Shown: piece by piece, positions 7,278 to 15,683 of the stretch
How positions within the stretch are numbered: the stretch's first letter is position 1
Layout of the letters: each line of letters opens with the position of its first letter
NCBI GenBank assembly: GCA_035492455.1
Contig: DATJJE010000054.1
Coordinates: 19,322-83,321 of the forward strand
Source of the DNA: Gp6-AA40 sp035492455
Lineage (GTDB): Bacteria; Acidobacteriota; Vicinamibacteria; Vicinamibacterales; UBA2999
Direction of reading: 5' to 3'
DNA: 64,000 bases
Translations under genes and position numbers: made by a program
The notes under the pieces: model-generated
Told to the model about the DNA's origin: nothing
Seen by the model: the letters and a program-made list of their open reading frames with translations, nothing else
Databases searched by the model: none

Positions 7278-9032
7278 ATGAGGACGTGTTGGCTGGTCGC
7301 TGCAATTTCTGCAATCGTCGCGTTGTGCGCGATGCGTGTTGTCGCGCAACACGAAGGGTTCGTGCCGGTCACCGACTCGATGCTGGCGCACCCCGATCCT
7401 TCCGACTGGCTGCACATCAGCCGCACCTACGACGAGCATCGCTTCAGCACGCTGAAACAGATCAACAAGGGAAACGTCGGGCAGCTGCGGATGGTGTGGT
7501 CGCGCGGGCTGCCAATCGGCACGCAGGAATCGACGCCGATCGTCTATCGCGGCGTGATGTATGTGATCGCGCCTGGCGCAACCGTGCAAGCACTCGATGC
7601 GACGAGCGGCGATCTGCTCTGGGACTACAAGCGCGACTATCCCACCGGCGTGCAAGTGCGTGCCTCGCGCAGCAAGAACCTCGGCATCTACGACGACATG
7701 ATCTACTTCGGCGCGCCAGACGGTTATCTGGTCGCCATCGACGCCGTGACCGGTAAGCAGCGGTGGCAGACGAAAGTCGACGAAGGCCAAATCACGGCGG
7801 GCGGACTGCTCGTCGCCGACGGCAAAGTGATCTCGAACCGCACATGCGATCAGAACAAGCGGCAGCACTGCTTCATCGCCGCGCACGATGCGCGAACAGG
7901 CAGGGAAGTCTGGAAGTTCTACGTCACGGTGGCACCCGGCGATCCGGGCGGCGAAACGTGGGGCAACATGCCGGTCGAAGAGCGTGCTGCCGGTCCGTGG
8001 GGCCTGCCGGGCTCGTACGATCCGGTCCGCAAAATCGTCTACTGGGGCGTTGCGAATCCAAACGCGTACACGCGGTTCAAGCGGCACAGCAGCTACAACG
8101 CGGTCTCGAACACCTCACCCTCCGAGCTCTATAGCAATTCAACCGTCGCTCTGGACGTCGCCACCGGCAAACTGGTGTGGTACTACCAGGAGCTACCGAG
8201 CGACGACTGGGACGCGGATCACAATCAGGAGCGAATTCTCGTTCACACACGTGTGAACCCCGATCCGCGCCATGTGAAGTGGATCAACCCGTCCATCCCG
8301 CGGGGGATAGAACAGGATGTCATCCTCACCGTCGCCGAAGGCGGCGGGATGTTCGCCATCTCTCAACAGGATGGTCGGTTCCTGTGGGCCCGTCCGTTTC
8401 CGTACGACGACCCGAACATCAATATCCGCGTCGTTGACGTGAACACCGGGAGAACCGGCGTGAATCCCGACAAGCTGTTCAATAAGGACGGCGACACGAT
8501 CGTCGGCTGCTATCACAATACGCGCGGGCTCTGGCAGATCTCCTACGACCCGGAGACCAACTCCGTCTACGTGCCGTTCCACGATCAGTGCCTGTCGATG
8601 CAAGCCGCCAACAACAATCCGACAGGCTACGGGCCGCGGACCGGTGTGCTCCGTCCAGGCGGGGATCCGAAGCACTACATGGGCGTGGCGAAGATCGATG
8701 CCGCGACCGGGGAGATGCGCGTGATCTACTCGCAGCCGCAGCCGGCCAACGGCTCGGCGCTGACGACGGCAGGCGGCCTGATGTTTTTCGGTGATCTCAA
8801 TCGCCGGCTGCGTGCGCTCGACGCCGAAAGCGGCAAGATACTGTGGGAAACGATCGTCGGCGGGATGATCATGAACAGCACGATCACCTACGCGGTCAAC
8901 GGCAAGCAGTACGTGATGGTGTTCACCGGCGGCGGGCAATCGGTGACGGCGGGACCGCTCGCGGTCGCCGCCAAAAGCGTGCCGTCACCCGTGATCGGAC
9001 ATAACGCGATCTACGTCTTCGCGTTGCCCTGA
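7278..9032 (+). CDS. Secreted PQQ-dependent dehydrogenase (quinoprotein)
   Basis: A 584-residue eight-bladed propeller of the methanol/alcohol dehydrogenase family, which oxidises alcohols or sugars in the periplasm with pyrroloquinoline quinone. Repeated blade-closing motifs are clear (VQALDATSGDLLWDYK, VAIDAVTGKQRWQTK, RALDAESGKILWET). The DWDADH segment near residue 311 supplies the likely catalytic Asp. Residues 1-24 are a signal peptide. There is no CxxCH, so electrons must go to a separate acceptor. I prefer the ATG at 7278, five bases after GGAGG, over the GTG at 7266. It diverges from the frameshifted protease and is followed by a secreted cupin. Confidence 0.92.
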   Translation: MRTCWLVAAISAIVALCAMRVVAQHEGFVPVTDSMLAHPDPSDWLHISRTYDEHRFSTLKQINKGNVGQLRMVWSRGLPIGTQESTPIVYRGVMYVIAPGATVQALDATSGDLLWDYKRDYPTGVQVRASRSKNLGIYDDMIYFGAPDGYLVAIDAVTGKQRWQTKVDEGQITAGGLLVADGKVISNRTCDQNKRQHCFIAAHDARTGREVWKFYVTVAPGDPGGETWGNMPVEERAAGPWGLPGSYDPVRKIVYWGVANPNAYTRFKRHSSYNAVSNTSPSELYSNSTVALDVATGKLVWYYQELPSDDWDADHNQERILVHTRVNPDPRHVKWINPSIPRGIEQDVILTVAEGGGMFAISQQDGRFLWARPFPYDDPNINIRVVDVNTGRTGVNPDKLFNKDGDTIVGCYHNTRGLWQISYDPETNSVYVPFHDQCLSMQAANNNPTGYGPRTGVLRPGGDPKHYMGVAKIDAATGEMRVIYSQPQPANGSALTTAGGLMFFGDLNRRLRALDAESGKILWETIVGGMIMNSTITYAVNGKQYVMVFTGGGQSVTAGPLAVAAKSVPSPVIGHNAIYVFALP

Positions 9033-9067
9033 TATCCAGGCGTTCATCTCGAATGCGCGAGGTCGCC

Positions 9068-9724
9068 ATGACACGACAAACTGCGTCCGTAATTGCACTG
9101 GCGATCGTCTCGATGTCCGCGAAGCCAGCAGCGGCGCAGCTGATGTCGACCTGCGTCGAGAACTCGCCCGAGCGGCGAGGTGAGATCGGTTGCAGCGTCA
9201 TTCCGGGCAAGGTACTCCCCGACGGTCTCACGGACCCGGTGTTCTGGCATATCGATCGCTTTGATACTTCGGAGACTGCGCGCGCAGCCGTTGGCCCAGC
9301 CAGCGTTGCGTTCGACGCGGCCGGAACATCATGGCTGATGACGATTGAGTCACAGACCTCGGATCACCACGGTGGAAGGCATGTGATGCAGGTAGGACCC
9401 CTGCCGCTGCCGCATGCAGAGAAGTACGCGATGGTGGCCCAGTCGGCTGTGTTCATGCCAGGCATGTACTCGTTGATTCACCACCATTCGGGTGTCGAAG
9501 CGGTCTATGTAATCGACGGCGAAGCGTGCTACGAGACGCCGACACGCGCCTTCAAACTGCAGAAGGGCGAGACGATCGCTCTTCCTACCGGGACTCTGAT
9601 GCGAGCTGTGGTTACCGGATCGACGCCTCGCTACGTGTTGGCAGTCATCGTCTATGATGCGGCGCAGCCTCACACAATGCGGATGGAGGAAGGAGCCGGC
9701 CCACCGCTCGTCGGATGTATGTAG
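9068..9724 (+). CDS. Secreted cupin-domain protein
   Basis: A 218-residue protein with a signal peptide (MTRQTASVIALAIVSMSAKPAAAQ) and a cupin barrel in the C-terminal half. SLIHHHSGVEAVYVIDGEA matches cupin motif 1 (His, His, Glu), and GETIALPTGTLMRAVVTG covers motif 2, giving a plausible metal site. It follows the quinoprotein gene by 35 bases on the same strand and may be cotranscribed. The ATG at 9068, preceded by GAGGT, places the signal peptide correctly; an ATG at 9053 is possible. Substrate unknown. Confidence 0.8.
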   Translation: MTRQTASVIALAIVSMSAKPAAAQLMSTCVENSPERRGEIGCSVIPGKVLPDGLTDPVFWHIDRFDTSETARAAVGPASVAFDAAGTSWLMTIESQTSDHHGGRHVMQVGPLPLPHAEKYAMVAQSAVFMPGMYSLIHHHSGVEAVYVIDGEACYETPTRAFKLQKGETIALPTGTLMRAVVTGSTPRYVLAVIVYDAAQPHTMRMEEGAGPPLVGCM

Positions 9725-9739
9725 ACAGCTGGCCGCCTA

Positions 9740-10732
9740 CTAACCAGAACGATCTACCAACCGTCCCATCGATTCCGTATACCGATCGCCGGCAGCCGCA
9801 TCACGTGTGAAGGTTGACTCCAGCTCCTCGATATCCGCCTTCGTCAGTTCGACGCTCGCCGCGCCGGCGTTCTCCTCGACGTACTTCACGCGCTTGGTCC
9901 CGGGAATCGGGACGATGTCCTTCCCTTTGGCGATCAGCCAGGCGAGCGCGAGCTGCGCGGGTGAGCATCGTGTGCGCGTCGCCATCTGCTCCAGCTGCGT
10001 AACCAGTTGGAGGTTGTGATCGAAGTTGCTCCCCTCGAATCGCGGCAGGCGGCGGCGAACGTCGTCCCCTGCAAGCGTCGCAGTGCTCTTGATCGCGCCT
10101 GCCAGGAAGCCGCGGCCGAGCGGGCTGAAAGGAACGAAGCCGATGCCGAGCTCGCGGCACACCGGCAAGACGTCTTTCTCGACCTCGCGGTACCAGAGCG
10201 AGTACTCACTCTGCAACGCGGCGATCGGATGGACCTTGTGCGCCCGGCGAATCGTCGACGGCGCGGCCTCCGACAGCCCGAGATGCCGTGCCTTTCCTGC
10301 GCTTACGAGCCCGGCCATGGCGCCGACGCTTTCTTCGATGGGCACCTTCGGATCGACACGATGGAGATAGAACAGATCGATGACGTCGGTGCCGAGCCGA
10401 CGAAGGCTGTCGTCGCAGCTCGCCGTAATGGCACCCGGCGACCCGTCGGCGTCAATGCCCGCGCCGTGCGTGGCCATTACAATGCCGCATTTGGTGGCGA
10501 GGACAACATTTTTGCGGCGTGGGCCGAGACCGCGTCCGAGCAGCGTCTCGTTGTGTCCCTCGCCGTAGATGGCGGCCGTGTCGAAGAACGTGATCCCCTC
10601 GTCAGCCGCCCGATGAATGGCGCGAATCGACTCCTCGTCGTCTCGCGTCCCATAGGATTGGGACATGCTCATACAGCCAAGCCCGATGGCCGATACAGTT
10701 GGCCCATTCGTTCCAAGCCGGCGCTGCTCCAT
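9740..10732 (-). CDS. Aldo/keto reductase
   Basis: A 330-residue NADPH-dependent oxidoreductase of the YajO/YhdN-like AKR group. All four catalytic residues are present: Asp51 and Tyr56 (DTAAIYGEG), Lys81 (LATKCG) and His124 (FYLHRVD). The C-terminal cofactor loop reads VPIPGTKR. It diverges from the peroxiredoxin gene with 47 bases between starts, which suggests a shared control region and a role in detoxifying carbonyls under oxidative stress. The true substrate is unknown. Confidence 0.92.
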   Translation of the reverse strand: MEQRRLGTNGPTVSAIGLGCMSMSQSYGTRDDEESIRAIHRAADEGITFFDTAAIYGEGHNETLLGRGLGPRRKNVVLATKCGIVMATHGAGIDADGSPGAITASCDDSLRRLGTDVIDLFYLHRVDPKVPIEESVGAMAGLVSAGKARHLGLSEAAPSTIRRAHKVHPIAALQSEYSLWYREVEKDVLPVCRELGIGFVPFSPLGRGFLAGAIKSTATLAGDDVRRRLPRFEGSNFDHNLQLVTQLEQMATRTRCSPAQLALAWLIAKGKDIVPIPGTKRVKYVEENAGAASVELTKADIEELESTFTRDAAAGDRYTESMGRLVDRSG

Positions 10733-10779
10733 GGCCCTATACTAGACAACTCAAAAAACGATTTCAGAGAGGACCGACA

Positions 10780-11445
10780 ATGGCTCTTTCACTTGGCGAT
10801 ATCGCTCCGGACTTCGAAGCCGACACGACACAGGGACGCATCCGGTTCCACGACTGGATCGGCGACTCCTGGGCCGTGCTGTTCTCGCATCCGAAGGATT
10901 TCACGCCTGTCTGCACAACCGAGTTGGGATACATGGCCAAGCTCAAGCCTGAGTTCGACAAGCGGAACACCAAGATCATCGGGCTGAGCGTGGATCCGGT
11001 GGACAAGCACTCGAAATGGGCCGATGACATCCGCGAGACGCAGGGCCACGCGCCGAACTATCCAATGATCGGCGATCCCGATCTGTCGATCGCAAAGGCG
11101 TACGGCATGCTGCCGGCGACGGTCTCGGGTACTGCCGACGGACGGACGCCTGCCGACAACCAGACAGTGCGGAACGTGTTCGTCATCGGACCTGACAAGC
11201 GGATCAAGTTGATCATCGTCTATCCGATGTCGACGGGACGGAACTTCGACGAGGTCCTGCGGGTGATCGACTCACTGCAGCTGACGGCAAAGCACAAGGT
11301 ATCGACACCGGTGAACTGGCAGCCGGGCCAGGACGTGATCATCTCCGGTGCCGTGTCGGACGACGAAGCGAAAAAGATGTTTCCGTCGGGATGGAAGTCG
11401 CCGAAGCCGTACATCCGTATCGTCCCGCAGCCGCAGCAGCAGTAA
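10780..11445 (+). CDS. 1-Cys peroxiredoxin (Prx6 type)
   Basis: A 221-residue peroxidase that reduces peroxides with the peroxidatic Cys45 in DFTPVCTTEL. The C-terminal half has the extended Prx6/AhpC-TSA 1-Cys dimerisation region (TPVNWQPGQDVII) and no resolving Cys in the usual place. The ATG at 10780 follows AGAGGACC. The next gene, 16 bases downstream, is a persulfide dioxygenase, so the pair probably handles peroxide and reactive sulfur together. Confidence 0.93.
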   Translation: MALSLGDIAPDFEADTTQGRIRFHDWIGDSWAVLFSHPKDFTPVCTTELGYMAKLKPEFDKRNTKIIGLSVDPVDKHSKWADDIRETQGHAPNYPMIGDPDLSIAKAYGMLPATVSGTADGRTPADNQTVRNVFVIGPDKRIKLIIVYPMSTGRNFDEVLRVIDSLQLTAKHKVSTPVNWQPGQDVIISGAVSDDEAKKMFPSGWKSPKPYIRIVPQPQQQ

Positions 11446-11461
11446 GGAAAGCGGTGCGCCA

Positions 11462-12898
11462 GTGATTCTCAAACAGTTCTATCTGAACTGCCTGGCGCAC
11501 GCGTCGTATCTCGTCGGCGACGAGACGGCGGGAACCGCGGCCGTGGTCGATCCGCAGCGTGACGTCGATCAATATCTGGCGTTCGCTGCGGACCACCATC
11601 TTCAGATCAAGTACGTCTTCCTCACGCACTTCCACGCGGACTTCCTCGCCGGTCACCTCGAGCTGCGCGACCGCACGGGCGCGACGATCGTCCTTGGACG
11701 GAAGGCAGTGGCCGAATACGACTTCAAGCCTGTTGGCGACGGCAGCGTCATCGAACTGGGCAACGTGCGCATCGAAGTACTAGAAACACCCGGGCACACG
11801 GTCGAATCGATTTCGCTCGTTGTCCACGATGCGGCAAATGTCGAATCCCGAGTCCCGAAGCCCGACCCCGTCGCAGTGTTGACGGGCGACACGCTGTTCG
11901 TCGGCGACGTGGGGCGTCCGGATCTACGCGCTTCACTCGGATGGTCGGCCAGCGAGCTTGGAGCGATGCTCTACGATTCGCTGCACGACAAACTTCTCAA
12001 GCTTCCCGACTCCGTGATGGTCTACCCCGCGCACGGCGCGGGGTCGCTTTGCGGCAAAGCGATCTCAAAGGAAACGGTCTCGACCATCGGCGACCAGCGA
12101 ACCTTGAACTACGCACTGCAGCCGATGTCGAAGCAACGCTTCATCGAGCTGGTCACGGCCGACCAGCCGGATGCGCCCGCCTACTTCACCTACGACGCGG
12201 TGCTGAACAGCCGGGAGCGGCCTACCCTCGATCAGGCGCTCGCGCGCGAGCTGCAGCCCTTGACGCTCTCTCAGCTCGAGACCGCGGTGCGGGGCGGCGC
12301 CCAGCTGCTCGACACGCGAGACCCGACCGAATTTGCGGCGGCGCATCTGCGCGGCAGCGTCAACATCGGCCTCGGCGGCCAGTACGCCTCGTGGGCGGGC
12401 ACGCTGCTCGATCCCTCGCAGCCCATCGTCATCGTGGCTGATCCGGGCGCGGAGACACAGTCCGCGCTTCGCCTTGGCCGCATCGGGTTCGACCGCGTCG
12501 AGGGATTTCTCGAAGGAGGCCTTGCGGCGCTCGAGCGCGGACCGCAGGATGCCGCGTCACAAATCCGCAAGACCGATCGCCTCAGCCCACAGGTTGCGGC
12601 CGAGCGGATGGCTGGTGCCGACGCCCCGCTCGTCGTCGACGTGCGAACACCACGCGAGCACGGCGAGAAAGCGATCGCCAACAGCGTGAATCGACCGCTC
12701 AACACGCTCGGCGGCGGATTGCCGGATGTTGGACGCGACCGGCCGCTCATCGTTCACTGTGCCGGCGGCTACCGGTCGTCGATCGCCGCCAGCCTGCTTC
12801 AGCGCGACGGGTTCACGAACGTCAGCGAGCTCGCTGGCGGCATTGCGGCGTGGGAGGCGGCCGGGTTGCCGCTCAGTGGATCCGGCCAATCGACATAG
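11462..12898 (+). CDS. Persulfide dioxygenase (ETHE1-like) fused to two rhodanese domains
   Basis: A 478-residue fusion. Residues 1 to about 240 are a metallo-beta-lactamase fold of the ETHE1/glyoxalase II group (THFHADFLAGH, ETPGHTVES, TGDTLFVGDVGRPDL, YPAHGAGSLCG), which oxidises glutathione persulfide to sulfite. Two rhodanese domains follow. The first (about 270-355) has no Cys in its active loop (IVIVADPGAET) and is probably inactive. The second has HCAGGYRSS with the catalytic Cys. The layout resembles PRF/CstB-type sulfur-detoxification enzymes. The start is the GTG at 11462, with AAGGAAAG upstream; longer readings lie inside the peroxiredoxin gene. The 3' end overlaps the convergent radical SAM gene by 100 bases. 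Confidence 0.92.
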   Translation: MILKQFYLNCLAHASYLVGDETAGTAAVVDPQRDVDQYLAFAADHHLQIKYVFLTHFHADFLAGHLELRDRTGATIVLGRKAVAEYDFKPVGDGSVIELGNVRIEVLETPGHTVESISLVVHDAANVESRVPKPDPVAVLTGDTLFVGDVGRPDLRASLGWSASELGAMLYDSLHDKLLKLPDSVMVYPAHGAGSLCGKAISKETVSTIGDQRTLNYALQPMSKQRFIELVTADQPDAPAYFTYDAVLNSRERPTLDQALARELQPLTLSQLETAVRGGAQLLDTRDPTEFAAAHLRGSVNIGLGGQYASWAGTLLDPSQPIVIVADPGAETQSALRLGRIGFDRVEGFLEGGLAALERGPQDAASQIRKTDRLSPQVAAERMAGADAPLVVDVRTPREHGEKAIANSVNRPLNTLGGGLPDVGRDRPLIVHCAGGYRSSIAASLLQRDGFTNVSELAGGIAAWEAAGLPLSGSGQST

Positions 12899-14382
12899 TC
12901 GCGCTCGCGTTCGCGAATCGCGCGATAGCGTTTGAACACGTCGCGGGCGCTTTCCAGGCCCACCAACGATCGCCACGTCGTCCCGCGGAAGGTGTGCGCG
13001 AGCATCCGGCGGGCATTGCGCAGGACGAACCCCGGATCGTGGCGGATGGCAGCCGGCATGTGCCGCACCTTCATCCACCGCTCTGCCTTCCACCGCAGGA
13101 ACTCCACCTCGCCGGCCGGAAGATGCGCGGTCCGGGTGACCGCCGTCGTGCCGTCGTATTCATCGACGCGTGAGTTGACGATCAGATCGCGCTCGACGAA
13201 GTCGCGCGTCATCGGTGTGCCAGGGTACGGCGTCGGGTGCTGGATGTACGGCCAGTCCACGTGTTTGCGAGCAAAGGCGAGATTGGCCGCGATCGCCTCG
13301 GGCGTGTCGTCCGGATTACCGACAATCAATCCGCCGATGACGAACATGCCGTGCCGATGCAGGATGTCGACGGCGGTCTGCGACGCATTGCCGATGCGCC
13401 GCCCGCCCTCACGCGCCGCGTTCTTGGCGCCCGCCTTCAGAAACGCGAGATCGTCCTCGAGGATGTTCTCGATGCCCAGGAACACATATCTGAAGCCGGC
13501 CTTGCGCATCAGCGGCGCGAGCTCCTCGCCATGCGACGCGATGGCCGACGTCATGCCCTGCACCATGTAATCAATGTCGTTCAGCCCGGCGCCGACGATC
13601 GCCTCACACAACGCCTTGAAGCGGTGCACGTCGAGCGTGATGTTGTCGTCGACGATGAAAACGACTCCGGCACCTCGGCGCCTGGCATCCGCAATGTCGT
13701 CGATCACGCGCGCCATCGGAAACCGGTGGAAGTTGCGGCCGCGCATCTCGATGATCGAGCAGAAGCTGCAGTCGAACGTGCATCCGCGCGAGGTTTCGAC
13801 GACGTCAATGCCGCGGCCGAGCATCGTGTAGCCGGTCAGCACCCGTGCGTCGCGCTTCGGCGGCCTGATCGAATCGTCTTCGATGGCGACGATCGGCCGG
13901 GGCGGCGTCTGAACGAACCCGCCGCGTGCGCGATAGCAGAGCCCCTTGACCTCGGACAGTGGCCCCTTCCGCTCGAGCGCACGCACCAGCTCGCGGAACG
14001 TCAGCTCACCTTCACCACGCACGATCGCATCGACACCAATGGCGGGATGCGTCCACGCCTCCGGCGCAAGGCTCGCGTCGTAGCCACCGACGACGATGAA
14101 CGCCTCGGGTTGCCGTGCGCGGATGAGCGCAATGATGCGCCGCGCGGTGGCGCGCTGGAAGGTCATGACCGACAGCCCGACGATATCGGGCCGGTGGTCC
14201 GTCAACAGCCGCTCGACCGTTGCGCGAACGGTTGACTGCGCAAGCACGAGGTCGGCGATCGCGCATTCGTGATGCTCGTCGATATTGCCGGCGAGCGAGG
14301 TCAGCGCCCCGTTCGGTATGCGGATCGCCAGCGTTGGCGTGTGCTCGAACGAATCCGGCATCGATAACAGGAGCACGCGCAT
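12799..14382 (-). CDS. B12-binding radical SAM protein
   Basis: A 527-residue protein with an N-terminal cobalamin-binding-like Rossmann domain (about 1-150, IVGLSVMTFQRATA, FIVVGGYDASLAP). A radical SAM domain follows, whose 4Fe-4S ligands are Cys201, Cys205 and Cys208 (SRGCTFDCSFC). Later radical-SAM core strands are visible (GAGVVFIVDDNI, GFRYVFLGIENI, GMFVIGGLIVGNPDD). Members of this class methylate or rearrange unreactive carbons; hopanoid, lipid and tetrapyrrole substrates are known for relatives. The neighbours do not identify the substrate. The ATG at 14382 is chosen because the fold begins at MRVLLLSMPD; upstream in-frame sequence belongs to the BON gene's opposite strand. Confidence 0.88.
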   Translation of the reverse strand: MRVLLLSMPDSFEHTPTLAIRIPNGALTSLAGNIDEHHECAIADLVLAQSTVRATVERLLTDHRPDIVGLSVMTFQRATARRIIALIRARQPEAFIVVGGYDASLAPEAWTHPAIGVDAIVRGEGELTFRELVRALERKGPLSEVKGLCYRARGGFVQTPPRPIVAIEDDSIRPPKRDARVLTGYTMLGRGIDVVETSRGCTFDCSFCSIIEMRGRNFHRFPMARVIDDIADARRRGAGVVFIVDDNITLDVHRFKALCEAIVGAGLNDIDYMVQGMTSAIASHGEELAPLMRKAGFRYVFLGIENILEDDLAFLKAGAKNAAREGGRRIGNASQTAVDILHRHGMFVIGGLIVGNPDDTPEAIAANLAFARKHVDWPYIQHPTPYPGTPMTRDFVERDLIVNSRVDEYDGTTAVTRTAHLPAGEVEFLRWKAERWMKVRHMPAAIRHDPGFVLRNARRMLAHTFRGTTWRSLVGLESARDVFKRYRAIRERERDYVDWPDPLSGNPAASHAAMPPASSLTFVNPSR

Positions 14383-14491
14383 GGCTGAACGATACACCAG
14401 CTCGTGCCCGCCGGAGCCCTCTGGCCAAGGCGGGTGGTACGGCGGATGCTCCTCTTTTGTGAGGGCAGCGTATCTGCCCAGGAGGACTGAT

Positions 14492-15160
14492 ATGCAGCAG
14501 AGGTTTGCGATTCTGATATCGGCGGCGGGCCTTGCCTTCAGCGTGGCCTGCTCACAGACAGACGCCGGTATCACGACCGCGGTGAAGTCGAAGTTCGCCT
14601 CCGATGACACGGTGAAAGCGTCGGAGATCAACGTCGACACGCACAATCATGTGGTGACTCTGAACGGCACGGTCGGTTCGGCGCTCGAGAAAGAGCACGC
14701 CGTGACGATCGCCCGCGACACGAAGGGCGTGACCAACGTCATCGACGACCTGACGGTTGGACCGGTGGCGACGTCAGGCAAGTACGACGCCGATCACGAC
14801 CGCGACTACAGCGCGGAGGCGAAGCAGACGGCGCACGACGCGAAGGAAAAATCCGAGGCCAAGGCGCACGACACCAAGGTGAAGACCGAGGACACGGCGC
14901 ACGACGCGAAAGTGAAGGCGGAGCGTGCGGCCGACAAGACGGGCGACGCACTGAGCGACGCCGCCATCACCTCGGAAGTGAAGACGAAATTCCTCGCCGA
15001 GCCGGGTGTCTCGGGGCTGAACATCAACGTCGATACGAACAACGGCGTGGTGACCCTGAGCGGCATGGTCAAGTCGAAGGCCGAATCGCAGAAGGCGATG
15101 ACGATCGCGCGCAACAGCAAGGGCGTGAAGCGCGTCGTCAACAACTTGAAGATCGGCTAG
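14492..15160 (+). CDS. BON-domain lipoprotein (OsmY-like)
   Basis: A 222-residue envelope protein with a lipobox at FSVACSQ and two BON domains (ITTAVKSKFASDDTVKASEI ... VTNVIDDL and ITSEVKTKFLAEPG ... VKRVVNNLKIG). BON domains bind phospholipid and stabilise the outer membrane under stress. Between them lies a charged repeat of about 60 residues in which the AHDxKxKxE pattern recurs four times, likely a long helix or coiled coil. The ATG at 14492 follows GGAGGACTG. It diverges from the radical SAM gene. Confidence 0.9.
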   Translation: MQQRFAILISAAGLAFSVACSQTDAGITTAVKSKFASDDTVKASEINVDTHNHVVTLNGTVGSALEKEHAVTIARDTKGVTNVIDDLTVGPVATSGKYDADHDRDYSAEAKQTAHDAKEKSEAKAHDTKVKTEDTAHDAKVKAERAADKTGDALSDAAITSEVKTKFLAEPGVSGLNINVDTNNGVVTLSGMVKSKAESQKAMTIARNSKGVKRVVNNLKIG

Positions 15161-15185
15161 TCACGTACGGTACGATCCGCGAACC

Positions 15186-15629
15186 ATGCGAGTTCGCGGG
15201 TCGTGCCTGCTCGCCGTCGTCGTGACCCTCTCGGGCTGCGGCTCGTCCAGCGCTCCCGCCCCCTCCGCGCTGCCTGCGCCGGCGCTACAAACTTCTGCGC
15301 CATCACCATCGCCGTCGCCAGAGCCGGCGCCCTCACCCCCTTCCAGTTCGGCAAGCGTGTCGATTACGCCGTTCGGAATCATCCCGTTTGAAGCAACGGT
15401 CGCCGTCGGCGGCCGCGTCACGTTCACCAACAACGACATCGTCCCGCACGACATTCAAGGCGGTCCCGATCCGGATCACCGCGATTGTCCCGAAATCGAT
15501 AAGGTCAGCTTCCTGACGCCGGGCCAGAGCCGATCGACCGATCCACTGCCCGTGGCGCGTACGTGCGAGTACCACGATCACACCGAGCATGATCATCACG
15601 GCTTTGGTGGACGGATTGTGATTCGGTGA
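15186..15629 (+). CDS. Cupredoxin-like lipoprotein
   Basis: A 147-residue lipoprotein with its lipobox Cys at residue 18 (VTLSGC). A Pro/Ser/Ala linker of about 40 residues is followed by a plastocyanin-like domain. VGGRVTFTNNDIVPHDIQ provides the first copper-ligand His, and CEYHDHTEHDHHGFGG provides Cys and His ligands near the end. That segment has six His in a dozen residues, so extra metal binding is possible. Role: periplasmic electron transfer or copper binding. It follows the BON gene by 25 bases. Confidence 0.8.
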   Translation: MRVRGSCLLAVVVTLSGCGSSSAPAPSALPAPALQTSAPSPSPSPEPAPSPPSSSASVSITPFGIIPFEATVAVGGRVTFTNNDIVPHDIQGGPDPDHRDCPEIDKVSFLTPGQSRSTDPLPVARTCEYHDHTEHDHHGFGGRIVIR

Positions 15630-15644
15630 GCTCTCTGCAGTGCA

Positions 15645-15669
15645 GGGGCAGGTGTTGCACACCCGCCCC
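15645..15669. terminator. Hairpin between convergent lipoprotein and TonB receptor genes
   Basis: GGGGCAGGTGT (15645-15655) and ACACCCGCCCC (15659-15669) form an 11-base stem with one mismatch and a TGC loop. It lies between two converging stops (15629 and 15684), so it can act in both directions. No strong T tract follows. Confidence 0.6.
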
Positions 15670-15683
15670 CACATTACAGATTT

